13,487 nucleotides of DNA from an uncultured Collinsella sp. GTDB lineage: Bacteria > Actinomycetota > Coriobacteriia > Coriobacteriales > Coriobacteriaceae. Of this stretch, positions 1 through 4,839 are shown piece after piece. Every line of letters starts with the position of its first letter. Position 1 is the first letter of the stretch. The DNA lies in assembly GCA_902494565.1 (NCBI GenBank), contig CABUTN010000044.1, forward strand, positions 1 to 13,487, written 5' to 3'. Both the position numbers and the translations under genes were made by a program. The notes under the pieces were generated by a model. It searched no databases. It saw only the letters and a list, made by a program, of their open reading frames with translations, and was not told the DNA's origin.

Positions 1-119
1 ACCTCGTGTACTATCGTGAGGAGCGGATCAAGAAGTCCCTCGGGTGGCTGAGCCCGATGGAGTACCGCAGGAAGCTTGGATACGCCTAGGCGCGGTCCAA
101 GAAATCGTCCGCACCCCCA
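1..119 (+). mobile_element. Right end of an IS3-family insertion sequence (partial)
   Basis: After the transposase stop, about 30 non-coding bases (GGTCCAAGAAATCGTCCGCA, then CCCCCA) precede the first intergenic hairpin. IS3-family elements usually carry a terminal inverted repeat this close to the stop and end in CA, so the right end is placed at about 119. The left end is not in the window, so the inverted repeat and target duplication cannot be confirmed. Confidence 0.35.
3..89 (+). CDS. IS3-family transposase (OrfB), C-terminal fragment cut by window edge
   Basis: Only the last 28 codons are inside the window, ending at TAG 87-89. The translation contains YYREERIKKSLGWLSPMEYR and ends KLGYA. 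The ER(I/L)..SLG..SP.EYR pattern is the typical C-terminal tail of the DDE integrase (rve) domain of IS3-family OrfB, which cuts and joins the ends of the element. No frameshift or stop is seen in the visible part. Whether the complete gene and its OrfA partner exist lies outside the window. Confidence 0.85.
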   Translation, partial: LVYYREERIKKSLGWLSPMEYRRKLGYA

Positions 120-149
120 TGTGACAAAGGAGCAGCCACTTTGTCACAT
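119..149. repeat. GTGACAAAG intergenic hairpin, copy 1
   Basis: ATGTGACAAAG at 119-129 is the exact reverse complement of CTTTGTCACAT at 139-149: an 11-base-pair stem with a 9-base loop. A decayed copy of the same motif lies at 432-457 in the same orientation. No run of T follows, so a terminator role is uncertain; it looks like a dispersed small repeat. Confidence 0.75.
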
Positions 150-165
150 TGAGTGGCATGTAAAT

Positions 166-348
166 CGAGGTCTAATACTTTTCCGAGAAGTGAACGGCCA
201 TACTTGGACCTCCGAAGCATCGACATTTTTAGACGTCAAACCCGCAGGATTTGGCTGGCAAAACCGCAGGAAATTGCATCTCGAAAGTGCCGATGCTTCG
301 GGGGCCCGTTTTCACTCGTTCACTTCTCGGGAAAAGAATTAGACCTCG
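166..348. repeat. 183-base imperfect palindrome
   Basis: The outer arm 166-196 (starts CGAGGTCTAAT, ends GAAGTGAACG) is the reverse complement of 317-348 except for one substitution and one extra base. A second, inner arm pairs CCGAAGCATCG at 212-222 with CGATGCTTCGG at 291-301 exactly, in register with the outer arm. The centre (about 230-285) pairs poorly and contains two copies of CCGCAGGA. Read as RNA or single-stranded DNA it would form one long hairpin. The reading frames crossing it (about 76-428) have no codon support. With the flanking hairpins it fills the whole gene-free stretch 90-480. Confidence 0.8.
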
Positions 349-431
349 TTGTATGGGGTGCGGCTGGAGGGTGGTCATCGTTCAGTAGCTACCTCTTCCT
401 TGTGAATCGCCTGAAGCGCAAGGCATAATGC

Positions 432-457
432 ATGTGACAAAGGGACGGCCCCTTTGT
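432..457. repeat. GTGACAAAG intergenic hairpin, decayed copy 2
   Basis: ATGTGACAAAGGG begins at 432. ACAAAGGG at 437-444 pairs with CCCTTTGT at 450-457 across a 5-base loop. The left half matches the copy at 119-129, but the right flank reads TGTGTT instead of CACAT, so the outer part of the stem is lost. It sits 25 bases before the start of the dihydrouridine synthase gene. Confidence 0.6.
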
Positions 458-481
458 TGTGTTGATATGAGAGAAGAGTAG

Positions 482-1435
482 ATGATCCTTTCGCTGGCCC
501 CCATGGAGGGGATTACCGGGCATGTGTTCCGTCGCGTGCATGCGGAGTGCTTCGGTGCGCTCGATTGCTATTACACGCCGTTTTTGCCGCCGCCGCGGGT
601 GGGAAACCGCTTTGGCGGCAAGGCGTTTAAGGAGATCGATCCTGCCAATAACCAGGGGCTCAACGTGGTGCCTCAGCTGATGTCCAAGAACGCGGACGAG
701 TTTGTGTGGGCGGCACAGGTGCTCGCCGACATGGGCTACCGCGAGGTCAATCTCAACCTGGGTTGCCCTTCGGGAACGGTTGTCGCCAAGGGCAAGGGCT
801 CGGGTTTCTTGCGCAATCTCGACGAGCTCGAGGCGTTCTTAAGCGATGTGTGCGAGCGGTCGCCGTTGCCGGTGTCGGTAAAGACCAGGCTGGGGCTGGA
901 GAATGACGACGAATACGAGCGCGTGCTCGATCTGTATTGCCGCATGCCGTTGGCAGAGCTCATTGTGCATCCGCGCGTGCAAAAGGACCGCTATACGGGT
1001 TCGCCGCGCAAAGAGTTTTATGGCGAGACGCTGGAGCGTGCGCCGTTCCCCGTGGCATACAACGGCGACATTTTTGATCTTGAGGATATGGATGCGCTGG
1101 TGGAGGCTTATCCCGGGACACGCCATGTGATGCTGGGGCGTGGCTTGCTTGCGAATCCCGCGCTCGCTCGCATGGTCAAGGGCGGCCCTGCTGCAACGGC
1201 AGCCGAACTGCAGCGCTTCCACGACACGCTGTTTGCGGCCTATGCAGAAGAGATTGGCGGTAACGCGGTCTTTCGCATGAAGGAGTGGTGGTTCTACGCC
1301 AAATGCGCCTTCGCCGACCCCGCTACCGTTCACAAGCTCGTACGTAAGACCAAAAAGGTCGACGAGTACCGTGCCGCCGTCGAGCGGGTCTTTCGCGAGC
1401 AGCCACTCGCACCCATAGCTCGCTTCCGCGGCTAG
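482..1435 (+). CDS. tRNA-dihydrouridine synthase family protein
   Basis: A 317-residue Dus-family flavoenzyme, which reduces specific uridines in tRNA to dihydrouridine using FMN and NADPH; 317 residues is normal for the family. Visible motifs: LAPMEG at 5-10 (start of the TIM barrel, FMN contact), NLGCPSG at 92-98 with the expected catalytic Cys95, KGKGSGFL at 103-110, SVKTRLG at 132-138, VHPR at 162-165, NGDI at 194-197 and the phosphate-binding GRG at 219-221. A helical C-terminal domain follows from about 240. The start ATG 482 is preceded by a purine-rich GAGAGAAGAG ribosome site and places the barrel motif at the very N-terminus, as usual. The Dus subfamily (A, B or C type), and hence the modified position, cannot be assigned with confidence. 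Three hairpins follow the stop. Confidence 0.93.
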   Translation: MILSLAPMEGITGHVFRRVHAECFGALDCYYTPFLPPPRVGNRFGGKAFKEIDPANNQGLNVVPQLMSKNADEFVWAAQVLADMGYREVNLNLGCPSGTVVAKGKGSGFLRNLDELEAFLSDVCERSPLPVSVKTRLGLENDDEYERVLDLYCRMPLAELIVHPRVQKDRYTGSPRKEFYGETLERAPFPVAYNGDIFDLEDMDALVEAYPGTRHVMLGRGLLANPALARMVKGGPAATAAELQRFHDTLFAAYAEEIGGNAVFRMKEWWFYAKCAFADPATVHKLVRKTKKVDEYRAAVERVFREQPLAPIARFRG

Positions 1436-1444
1436 TTAGACATC

Positions 1445-1484
1445 GGGGACGTTCTTTAACGACTAGTCATTTAAGAACGTCCCC
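1445..1484. repeat. GGGGACGTTCTT / GACTAGTC hairpin repeat, copy 1
   Basis: GGGGACGTTCTT at 1445-1456 pairs exactly with AAGAACGTCCCC at 1473-1484. The loop contains the palindrome GACTAGTC (1461-1468). It starts 9 bases after the dus stop and could end that transcript, although no T run follows. The same unit is duplicated in tandem at 12754-12820, and a decayed half lies at 2219-2238, so it is a dispersed repeat family. Confidence 0.8.
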
Positions 1485-1502
1485 AACGACTACCCCCAAT
1501 GC

Positions 1503-1533
1503 CTACTCATTTAAGTGCGTCCCCAATGAGTAG
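1503..1533. repeat. CTACTCATT hairpin
   Basis: CTACTCATT at 1503-1511 pairs exactly with AATGAGTAG at 1525-1533; the loop is TAAGTGCGTCCCC. The loop and 3' arm resemble half of the GACTAGTC repeat. It is the middle of three hairpins between dus (stop 1435) and the antitoxin-like gene (stop 1623). Confidence 0.6.
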
Positions 1534-1543
1534 CAAAAAGTTG

Positions 1544-1594
1544 TACGCCAGCATCCAAAGATGTCGAAAAATGTCGACTTTGGATGCTGGTGTA
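1544..1594 (-). terminator. Hairpin of a 69-base duplicated element, copy 1; probable minus-strand terminator
   Basis: TACGCCAGCATCCAAAG at 1544-1560 pairs with CTTTGGATGCTGGTGTA at 1578-1594: 17 pairs, one of them G-U in RNA. Read on the minus strand, the stem lies 28 bases beyond the stop of the antitoxin-like gene and is followed within three bases by CTTTTTG, so it fits an intrinsic terminator for that gene. Positions 1536-1604 recur at 2616-2684 with one difference. Confidence 0.6.
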
Positions 1595-1622
1595 TATGTT
1601 TGGGTCGGCGGGGGAGTTGAGT

Positions 1623-1889
1623 CTAGGCAATCATTGCATCGAGCGTGATGAGCTCCCTGAGTCGCTCCGTGCGTGTTTGCCCATGGCGCTTTGCTTTTGC
1701 GTCAAACGCATCAAGAACAGACTCACCCACACGTGCCGATAAAACAACGCTTGGCTCATCGGAGATCGACGGCCTTCCCAGCTTGATGGTGCGACCCTTC
1801 GGCCACTCATCTATTTCGTATGCCTTCGCGGCTTTCTCCAACTCTCCGGGCGTAAACCCCATCATCTTTTCGAGCTGCTTAGCATCCAT
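1623..1889 (-). CDS. Solitary ribbon-helix-helix antitoxin-like protein
   Basis: An 88-residue protein. The N-terminal part (1-36, starting MDAKQLEKMMGFTPGELEKA) is charged and helical. LGRPSISDEPS at 38-47 is followed by a predicted ribbon-helix-helix at about 47-82: VVLSARV (strand), ESVLDAFDAKAKRHG (helix 1), TRTERLRELI (helix 2). This is the layout of CopG/RHH antitoxins and small repressors, in which the RHH dimer binds operator DNA and the other end usually binds a toxin. Start ATG 1889 is chosen because AGGAGG (1894-1899, reverse strand) stands 4 bases before it; an in-frame upstream ATG at 1964 lacks such a site and would overlap the promoter palindrome. No toxin-sized gene lies on either side, so it is an orphan here. 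The RHH fold is supported by sequence; the antitoxin role is inferred. Confidence 0.75.
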   Translation of the reverse strand: MDAKQLEKMMGFTPGELEKAAKAYEIDEWPKGRTIKLGRPSISDEPSVVLSARVGESVLDAFDAKAKRHGQTRTERLRELITLDAMIA

Positions 1890-1904
1890 GGCGCCTCCTA
1901 TCGA

Positions 1905-1919
1905 TCGACATAATGTCGA
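1905..1919 (-). promoter_or_regulatory. Perfect palindrome in the antitoxin-like gene leader, candidate operator
   Basis: TCGACAT (1905-1911), one central A, then ATGTCGA (1913-1919): perfect 7-base arms. It lies immediately upstream of the AGGAGG ribosome site. RHH proteins normally bind short palindromes in their own promoters, so autoregulation is plausible. Binding is inferred. Confidence 0.45.
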
Positions 1920-1943
1920 GCGCCGGTTCTCGGATTCTCTTTT

Positions 1944-1971
1944 TGAATACAATTTTGTAGACAAAATACAA
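1944..1971 (-). promoter_or_regulatory. Candidate promoter with an internal palindrome for the antitoxin-like gene
   Basis: On the minus strand, TTGTAT (1966-1971) and TATTCA (1944-1949) form weak -35/-10 hexamers 16 bases apart. Between them lies the palindrome ATTTTGT-AG-ACAAAAT (1952-1967, 7-base arms), where a repressor would block RNA polymerase. The hexamers are weak matches; the palindrome is certain. Confidence 0.35.
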
Positions 1972-2163
1972 GCAGTTTATCGGGCTAATTAGCTTGTTTT
2001 GACCTGCCTGTTCGATAGGAAATGAGCATTGACGGCTTCGATACTCCTTTGCTTTTCAGCTTGGAATTTGGATGCTCATTGAACTTCCGGAGGGGAGCGC
2101 TTTATTAAGCTATCGAGATTCTGGGCAGGAGCTCTCACTGGTCTTCGGTAATGGGACCAGCTT

Positions 2164-2190
2164 AATTCGCGACACAGTGTGTCGCGAATT
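2164..2190. repeat. Perfect 27-base palindrome
   Basis: AATTCGCGACACA (2164-2176), central G, TGTGTCGCGAATT (2178-2190): 13 matching bases each side with no mismatch. No T run follows on either strand and no gene start is close. It could be a protein-binding site, a small dispersed repeat or the core of a mobile-element end. Confidence 0.75.
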
Positions 2191-2292
2191 GGAGTAGTCG
2201 TTGGGTGTCCTTCAATGGCTAGTCATACAAGAACGTCCAAGTGCCGGATTTTGTCATTTAGTGTCGTTCTCAGCGACTATTCTGGAGGGTCG

Positions 2293-2520
2293 TGGTCAAA
2301 AAAGGGCAAATATGAGTACTGTTGCAATTATGGTTGCATTTATTTTGCTATAAATAGTAGCTCCTGATGAGATTTGTTCCCATTAAGAGCTACGTTTATT
2401 GAACATATGAGGAGAAATAACGTCGTCTGCGGACGAGTGGAACTTTGAATAGTTCCTGAAATGATCAAAATTGCTGCTACTAAACAGGTAGCAGTACTCA
2501 TATTTGCCCTTTTTTGACCA
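2293..2520. repeat. 228-base element with perfect 29-base inverted ends (MITE-like)
   Basis: The arm 2293-2321 (starts TGGTCAAAAAAGGGCAAAT, ends GAGTACTG) is the exact reverse complement of 2492-2520. Complementarity weakens inward, as in a decayed longer palindrome, and a further stem inside pairs GTAGCTC 2357-2363 with GAGCTAC 2387-2393. It encodes nothing recognisable. Perfect terminal repeats around a short non-coding core suggest a miniature inverted-repeat element or the two ends of a deleted insertion sequence. No clear flanking target duplication is visible. Confidence 0.75.
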
Positions 2521-2623
2521 TTGCTCCCTCGGAAACTCTTTCCCGAGGCATCAAACAGCCATAATCCAAAGGTCGCCTCAAACAATTAGCCGGTTAAGAG
2601 CGTCCATAGCTACCCAAAAGTTG

Positions 2624-2674
2624 TACGCCAGCATCCAAAGATGTCGAAAAATGTCGACTTTGGATGCTGGTGTA
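2624..2674 (-). terminator. Hairpin of the 69-base duplicated element, copy 2; probable minus-strand terminator
   Basis: Same stem as at 1544-1594 (17 pairs). On the minus strand it lies about 50 bases beyond the glutaredoxin-like gene stop and is followed by ACTTTTGGG. Bases 2616-2684 match 1536-1604 with one substitution (C2675 for T1595). Sequence homology extends a little further to the left (from about 2594, TTAAGAGCGTCC, versus 1511, TTAAGTGCGTCC). Confidence 0.55.
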
Positions 2675-2723
2675 CATGTTTGGGCCGTATGGGCTGGGTC
2701 CCTGGACGGACAGAGTGTGCGCA

Positions 2724-2969
2724 CTAGAGCAGATTCTCCTGCACCCATGCGATGATGTCGCTTGACTCGTAGAGCGGCTTGCCGTCGATGAACAAGCAGG
2801 GAACCTGGCGTTTTCCGCCGACGGCGATAAGTGTCTGTTCGGCATCGGAATCGGTCGAGATATTGCGCTCGGGAATGGTCACGCCGTTATCGGCAAGGAA
2901 ACGCTTGACCTTTATGCAATACGGGCAGCCGGTCATAACGTACAGTGCGAGCTCATGATTAGTAGCCAT
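2724..2969 (-). CDS. Glutaredoxin-like thiol oxidoreductase (CPYC active site)
   Basis: An 81-residue thioredoxin-fold protein of typical glutaredoxin length. It has the dithiol active site TGCPYC (Cys15, Cys18), KVKRFLADNGV helix 1, the RQVP segment carrying the cis-proline, and LYESSDIIAWV, which corresponds to the glutathione-binding SSDI/DSDI region of glutaredoxins and GST N-domains. It would reduce disulfides or glutathione mixed disulfides in the cytoplasm. Start ATG 2969 is chosen because GGAG stands 8 bases upstream and the fold begins directly after it; the in-frame ATG at 3008 would add a non-conserved tail. It is the second gene of a minus-strand pair, 51 bases after the XRE/TipAS regulator, suggesting joint expression. 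Confidence 0.88.
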   Translation of the reverse strand: MATNHELALYVMTGCPYCIKVKRFLADNGVTIPERNISTDSDAEQTLIAVGGKRQVPCLFIDGKPLYESSDIIAWVQENLL

Positions 2970-3020
2970 AGGTCTCCAATCGGTTGCGGTTTTGATTGAA
3001 ATACCCAAAGCCGCCGCGGT

Positions 3021-3848
3021 CTATGCGCGGGCCAGTGACAACTCGATGGCCTGGGCCAGAAACGCCGTGGCTCCGGTGCCGCAGGGCTTGTCGTAGTAGT
3101 CAACAAAGCGCTGGTCGGCAAGATAGCCGTGGGCGAGGCCCAGGTACGCTTCGTTCTGGGGTTCGCGTCCCCAGTTGAGACCAATCCAACGACGATGCAT
3201 CGCGACAAGCTTGCGAGCCTCGCTTCCATCCGCATCGCCGTCGCCCATGGCAATCGAGAGTTGACCCAGAATAGCGCGTTCAAGTTCCTTCATGTCGTTC
3301 CATGTCTGAGGATCCATGTCCAGTAACGTTTCGTTTGCTGCATCGATAGCCTCATCGCCATAGCGCGCCCGCGCCTCGGCACCGTAGCGCTCCTCGTTTT
3401 CCTGCACGGTGCGCCAGCGCTCCAGTTGCGGCAGGACGGCGCCCATGAGCGAGACGGCTTCGTCGAGCGACATGCCGGTGTTTTGCGCCAGCCGCGGGGC
3501 ACAATCTTCAATCATCGCCTCCATGGTGGTGTCGTAGGTGTACTTGCCGTGGTCGTAGCACCACTTGCAGTAATGATCGGTCGCGGTGCCCGCAGCATCG
3601 GTACCGCAGTCGTCGGGCGTGAGTATCATGCCGCAGCTCTGACAATAGTGCTCGGGCATTTCGAGCAGATGAGACAGGGGCTCGCCAGTCACGGCGGCGA
3701 TGAGCTTCATCATGTCGATGCCCGGTGTGACCTCGCCACGCTCCCAACGGCTGACGGCTTGGCGTGTGACGAAGAGCTTGGCGGCGAGCAGCTCTTGGGT
3801 AAGGTGATGAGCGCGACGGACAGCGATGAGCTTTTCTGCAAAGGCCAT
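3021..3848 (-). CDS. XRE-family regulator with zinc-ribbon and TipAS ligand-binding domains
   Basis: A 275-residue protein with three parts. Residues 5-62 form an XRE/HTH_3 DNA-binding domain (LTQELLAAKLFVTRQAVSRWERGE is the helix-turn-helix core). Residues 66-104 form a Cys-rich module (YCQSCGMIL, Cys81, HYCKWCYDHG) with the spacing of the zf-ribbon_2 family. Residues about 155-272 resemble the TipAS domain (PF07739), the helical drug-recognition domain of the MerR-type regulator TipA: YGDEAIDAAN, TWNDMKELE, LVAMHRRWI and YLADQRFVDYYD. TipAS domains of TipA capture thiopeptide antibiotics; a similar ligand here is inference. AAAGGAG (3854-3860, reverse strand) precedes the start. The gene is divergent from trmO and leads the pair with the glutaredoxin-like gene. 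Confidence 0.88.
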   Translation of the reverse strand: MAFAEKLIAVRRAHHLTQELLAAKLFVTRQAVSRWERGEVTPGIDMMKLIAAVTGEPLSHLLEMPEHYCQSCGMILTPDDCGTDAAGTATDHYCKWCYDHGKYTYDTTMEAMIEDCAPRLAQNTGMSLDEAVSLMGAVLPQLERWRTVQENEERYGAEARARYGDEAIDAANETLLDMDPQTWNDMKELERAILGQLSIAMGDGDADGSEARKLVAMHRRWIGLNWGREPQNEAYLGLAHGYLADQRFVDYYDKPCGTGATAFLAQAIELSLARA

Positions 3849-3878
3849 AGCGGCTCCTTTCTGCTGGTTGATGGCTTA

Positions 3879-3922
3879 AGCATACGCGGCGGCAGGCGCC
3901 CTTCCAAGCAACCGTTGGTTGC
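3879..3922 (-). promoter_or_regulatory. Promoter of the XRE/TipAS gene with adjacent inverted repeat
   Basis: On the minus strand TTGGAA (3902-3907) and TATGCT (3879-3884) are separated by exactly 17 bases, a good vegetative-sigma promoter about 30 bases before the start codon. Abutting the -35 on its upstream side is GCAACC-GTT-GGTTGC (3908-3922), a 6-base inverted repeat that could be an operator for the regulator itself. Confidence 0.5.
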
Positions 3923-3976
3923 ACGACGGGAGACCGCGGCGAAGAATTGCGCGCAACGCCCCACACCTCCATGCCG

Positions 3977-3982
3977 TACAAT
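3977..3982 (+). promoter_or_regulatory. Candidate -10 element of trmO (leaderless start)
   Basis: TACAAT at 3977-3982 is a strong -10 match. Transcription would begin about 7-8 bases later, at or next to the A of ATG 3990. No ribosome site is visible before this ATG, which fits a leaderless transcript, a common arrangement in actinobacteria. No convincing -35 stands at the right distance. Confidence 0.4.
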
Positions 3983-3989
3983 GACCGGC

Positions 3990-4727
3990 ATGGAACCTAT
4001 CGCACACATACATACCGACCTGCCGCAGAAGTTCGGCATTCCGCGCAACAGCTTTTTGGCGCCTCATCTGCAGGGACACATCGTCTTTGAGCCGGAATTT
4101 GCCTCCAATGCAGCGGTTGAGGGCCTGGACCCCTTCTCTCACCTATGGCTGTTGTGGCGCTTCGAAAACGGAACGCCCGGCGGCACGGCAAACGACATAG
4201 CTGCCGATGCCAAGTCGCAGGACAGGTCTGGCGCCAACGTCAAGTGGTCGAAGACCGTGCGCCCGCCGCGTCTGGGCGGAGCCGAGCGCGTGGGTGTCTT
4301 TGCCACGCGCAGTCCGTTTCGCCCTAATCCCATCGGGCTCACCTGCGTTAAGCTCGACCGCGTGGAGCTTACCGACGACGGCCCCATCATCCATGTGCTG
4401 GGGGCCGACCTGCGCGACGGCACGCCCATCTACGATATCAAGCCCTACATCCCGTTTGCCGACTGCCACCCGGATGCGACCGGCGGCTGGATTGAGGGTG
4501 CTCCGTGGCAAGAGCTCGATGTTGAGTTCCCGCAAGTGCTGCAGGATATGGTCCCGCCCGCAAAGCTCCCCGGTTTGGTTGAGGTTCTTCGCCAAGATCC
4601 GCGCCGCGCGGGCAGCAAGCACGAGCCAAACCGCGTTTACCACTTAGCTTATGCTGGGCTCGACATATCTTTTACGGTCGATAAAACCCAGCTAACCGTA
4701 GTCGCCGTCAACGACGCGCAAGACTAA
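3990..4727 (+). CDS. trmO: tRNA (N6-threonylcarbamoyladenosine-37 N6)-methyltransferase TrmO
   Basis: A 245-residue protein of the TrmO/TsaA (YaeB, UPF0066) family, which uses S-adenosylmethionine to methylate t6A37 next to the anticodon of threonine tRNAs. Family motifs: IPRNSFLAP at 17-25, LDPFSHLWLLWRF at 46-58, RPPRLGG at 91-97, GVFATRSPFRPNPIG at 102-116, DGTPIYDIKPY at 143-153 and QDPR at 202-205, in the same order as in E. coli TrmO. The C-terminal domain is intact. ATG 3990 is preferred because it follows a TACAAT box by 7 bases; ATG 3981 is in frame but overlaps that box. A longer open frame reaching back to 3426 is only the complement of the neighbouring regulator. It stands alone, divergent from the XRE/TipAS gene. 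Confidence 0.93.
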   Translation: MEPIAHIHTDLPQKFGIPRNSFLAPHLQGHIVFEPEFASNAAVEGLDPFSHLWLLWRFENGTPGGTANDIAADAKSQDRSGANVKWSKTVRPPRLGGAERVGVFATRSPFRPNPIGLTCVKLDRVELTDDGPIIHVLGADLRDGTPIYDIKPYIPFADCHPDATGGWIEGAPWQELDVEFPQVLQDMVPPAKLPGLVEVLRQDPRRAGSKHEPNRVYHLAYAGLDISFTVDKTQLTVVAVNDAQD

Positions 4728-4839
4728 CCAGCCATTCGTCTGAACCCGTCAAATTAAGCGCCAAACCCCATGTCAAAATCGCCCATACTGGTGGACAATA
4801 ACGCCTACCAAAATAGTCCGCTTTGCATGGGAGCTCAGC

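Larger units (their letters stand above)
1990..2615. other. AT-richer, gene-free repeat island
   Basis: No reading frame here has a ribosome site, recognisable domain or codon use like the neighbours, and the base composition is visibly more AT-rich. It contains stacked inverted repeats: AATGAGCAT 2021-2029 with ATGCTCATT 2072-2080; a perfect palindrome at 2164-2190; a decayed GACTAGTC half-repeat at 2219-2238 (18 of 20 bases match CTAGTCATTTAAGAACGTCC); a long inverted-repeat element at 2293-2520; and CCTCGGAAA 2527-2535 with its near complement at 2539-2548. It looks like an insertion hot spot or scar, possibly replacing genes that once accompanied the antitoxin-like gene. Confidence 0.6.

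Noticed and set aside
76..428. Two overlapping plus-strand frames of about 90 codons
   Set aside because: Both cross the 183-base palindrome, lack ribosome sites and show no protein similarity that I recognise.
2179..2367. A 62-codon plus-strand frame in the repeat island
   Set aside because: It starts inside the 27-base palindrome, crosses an inverted-repeat arm and has no ribosome site or recognisable domain.
2340..2585. An 81-codon minus-strand frame
   Set aside because: It runs across an arm of the 29-base inverted repeat, has no ribosome site and no recognisable family.
3426..3989. A 188-codon N-terminal extension of trmO
   Set aside because: It is the complement of the XRE/TipAS gene, contains no recognisable domain, and TrmO proteins start close to the IPR motif; ATG 3990 gives the normal length.
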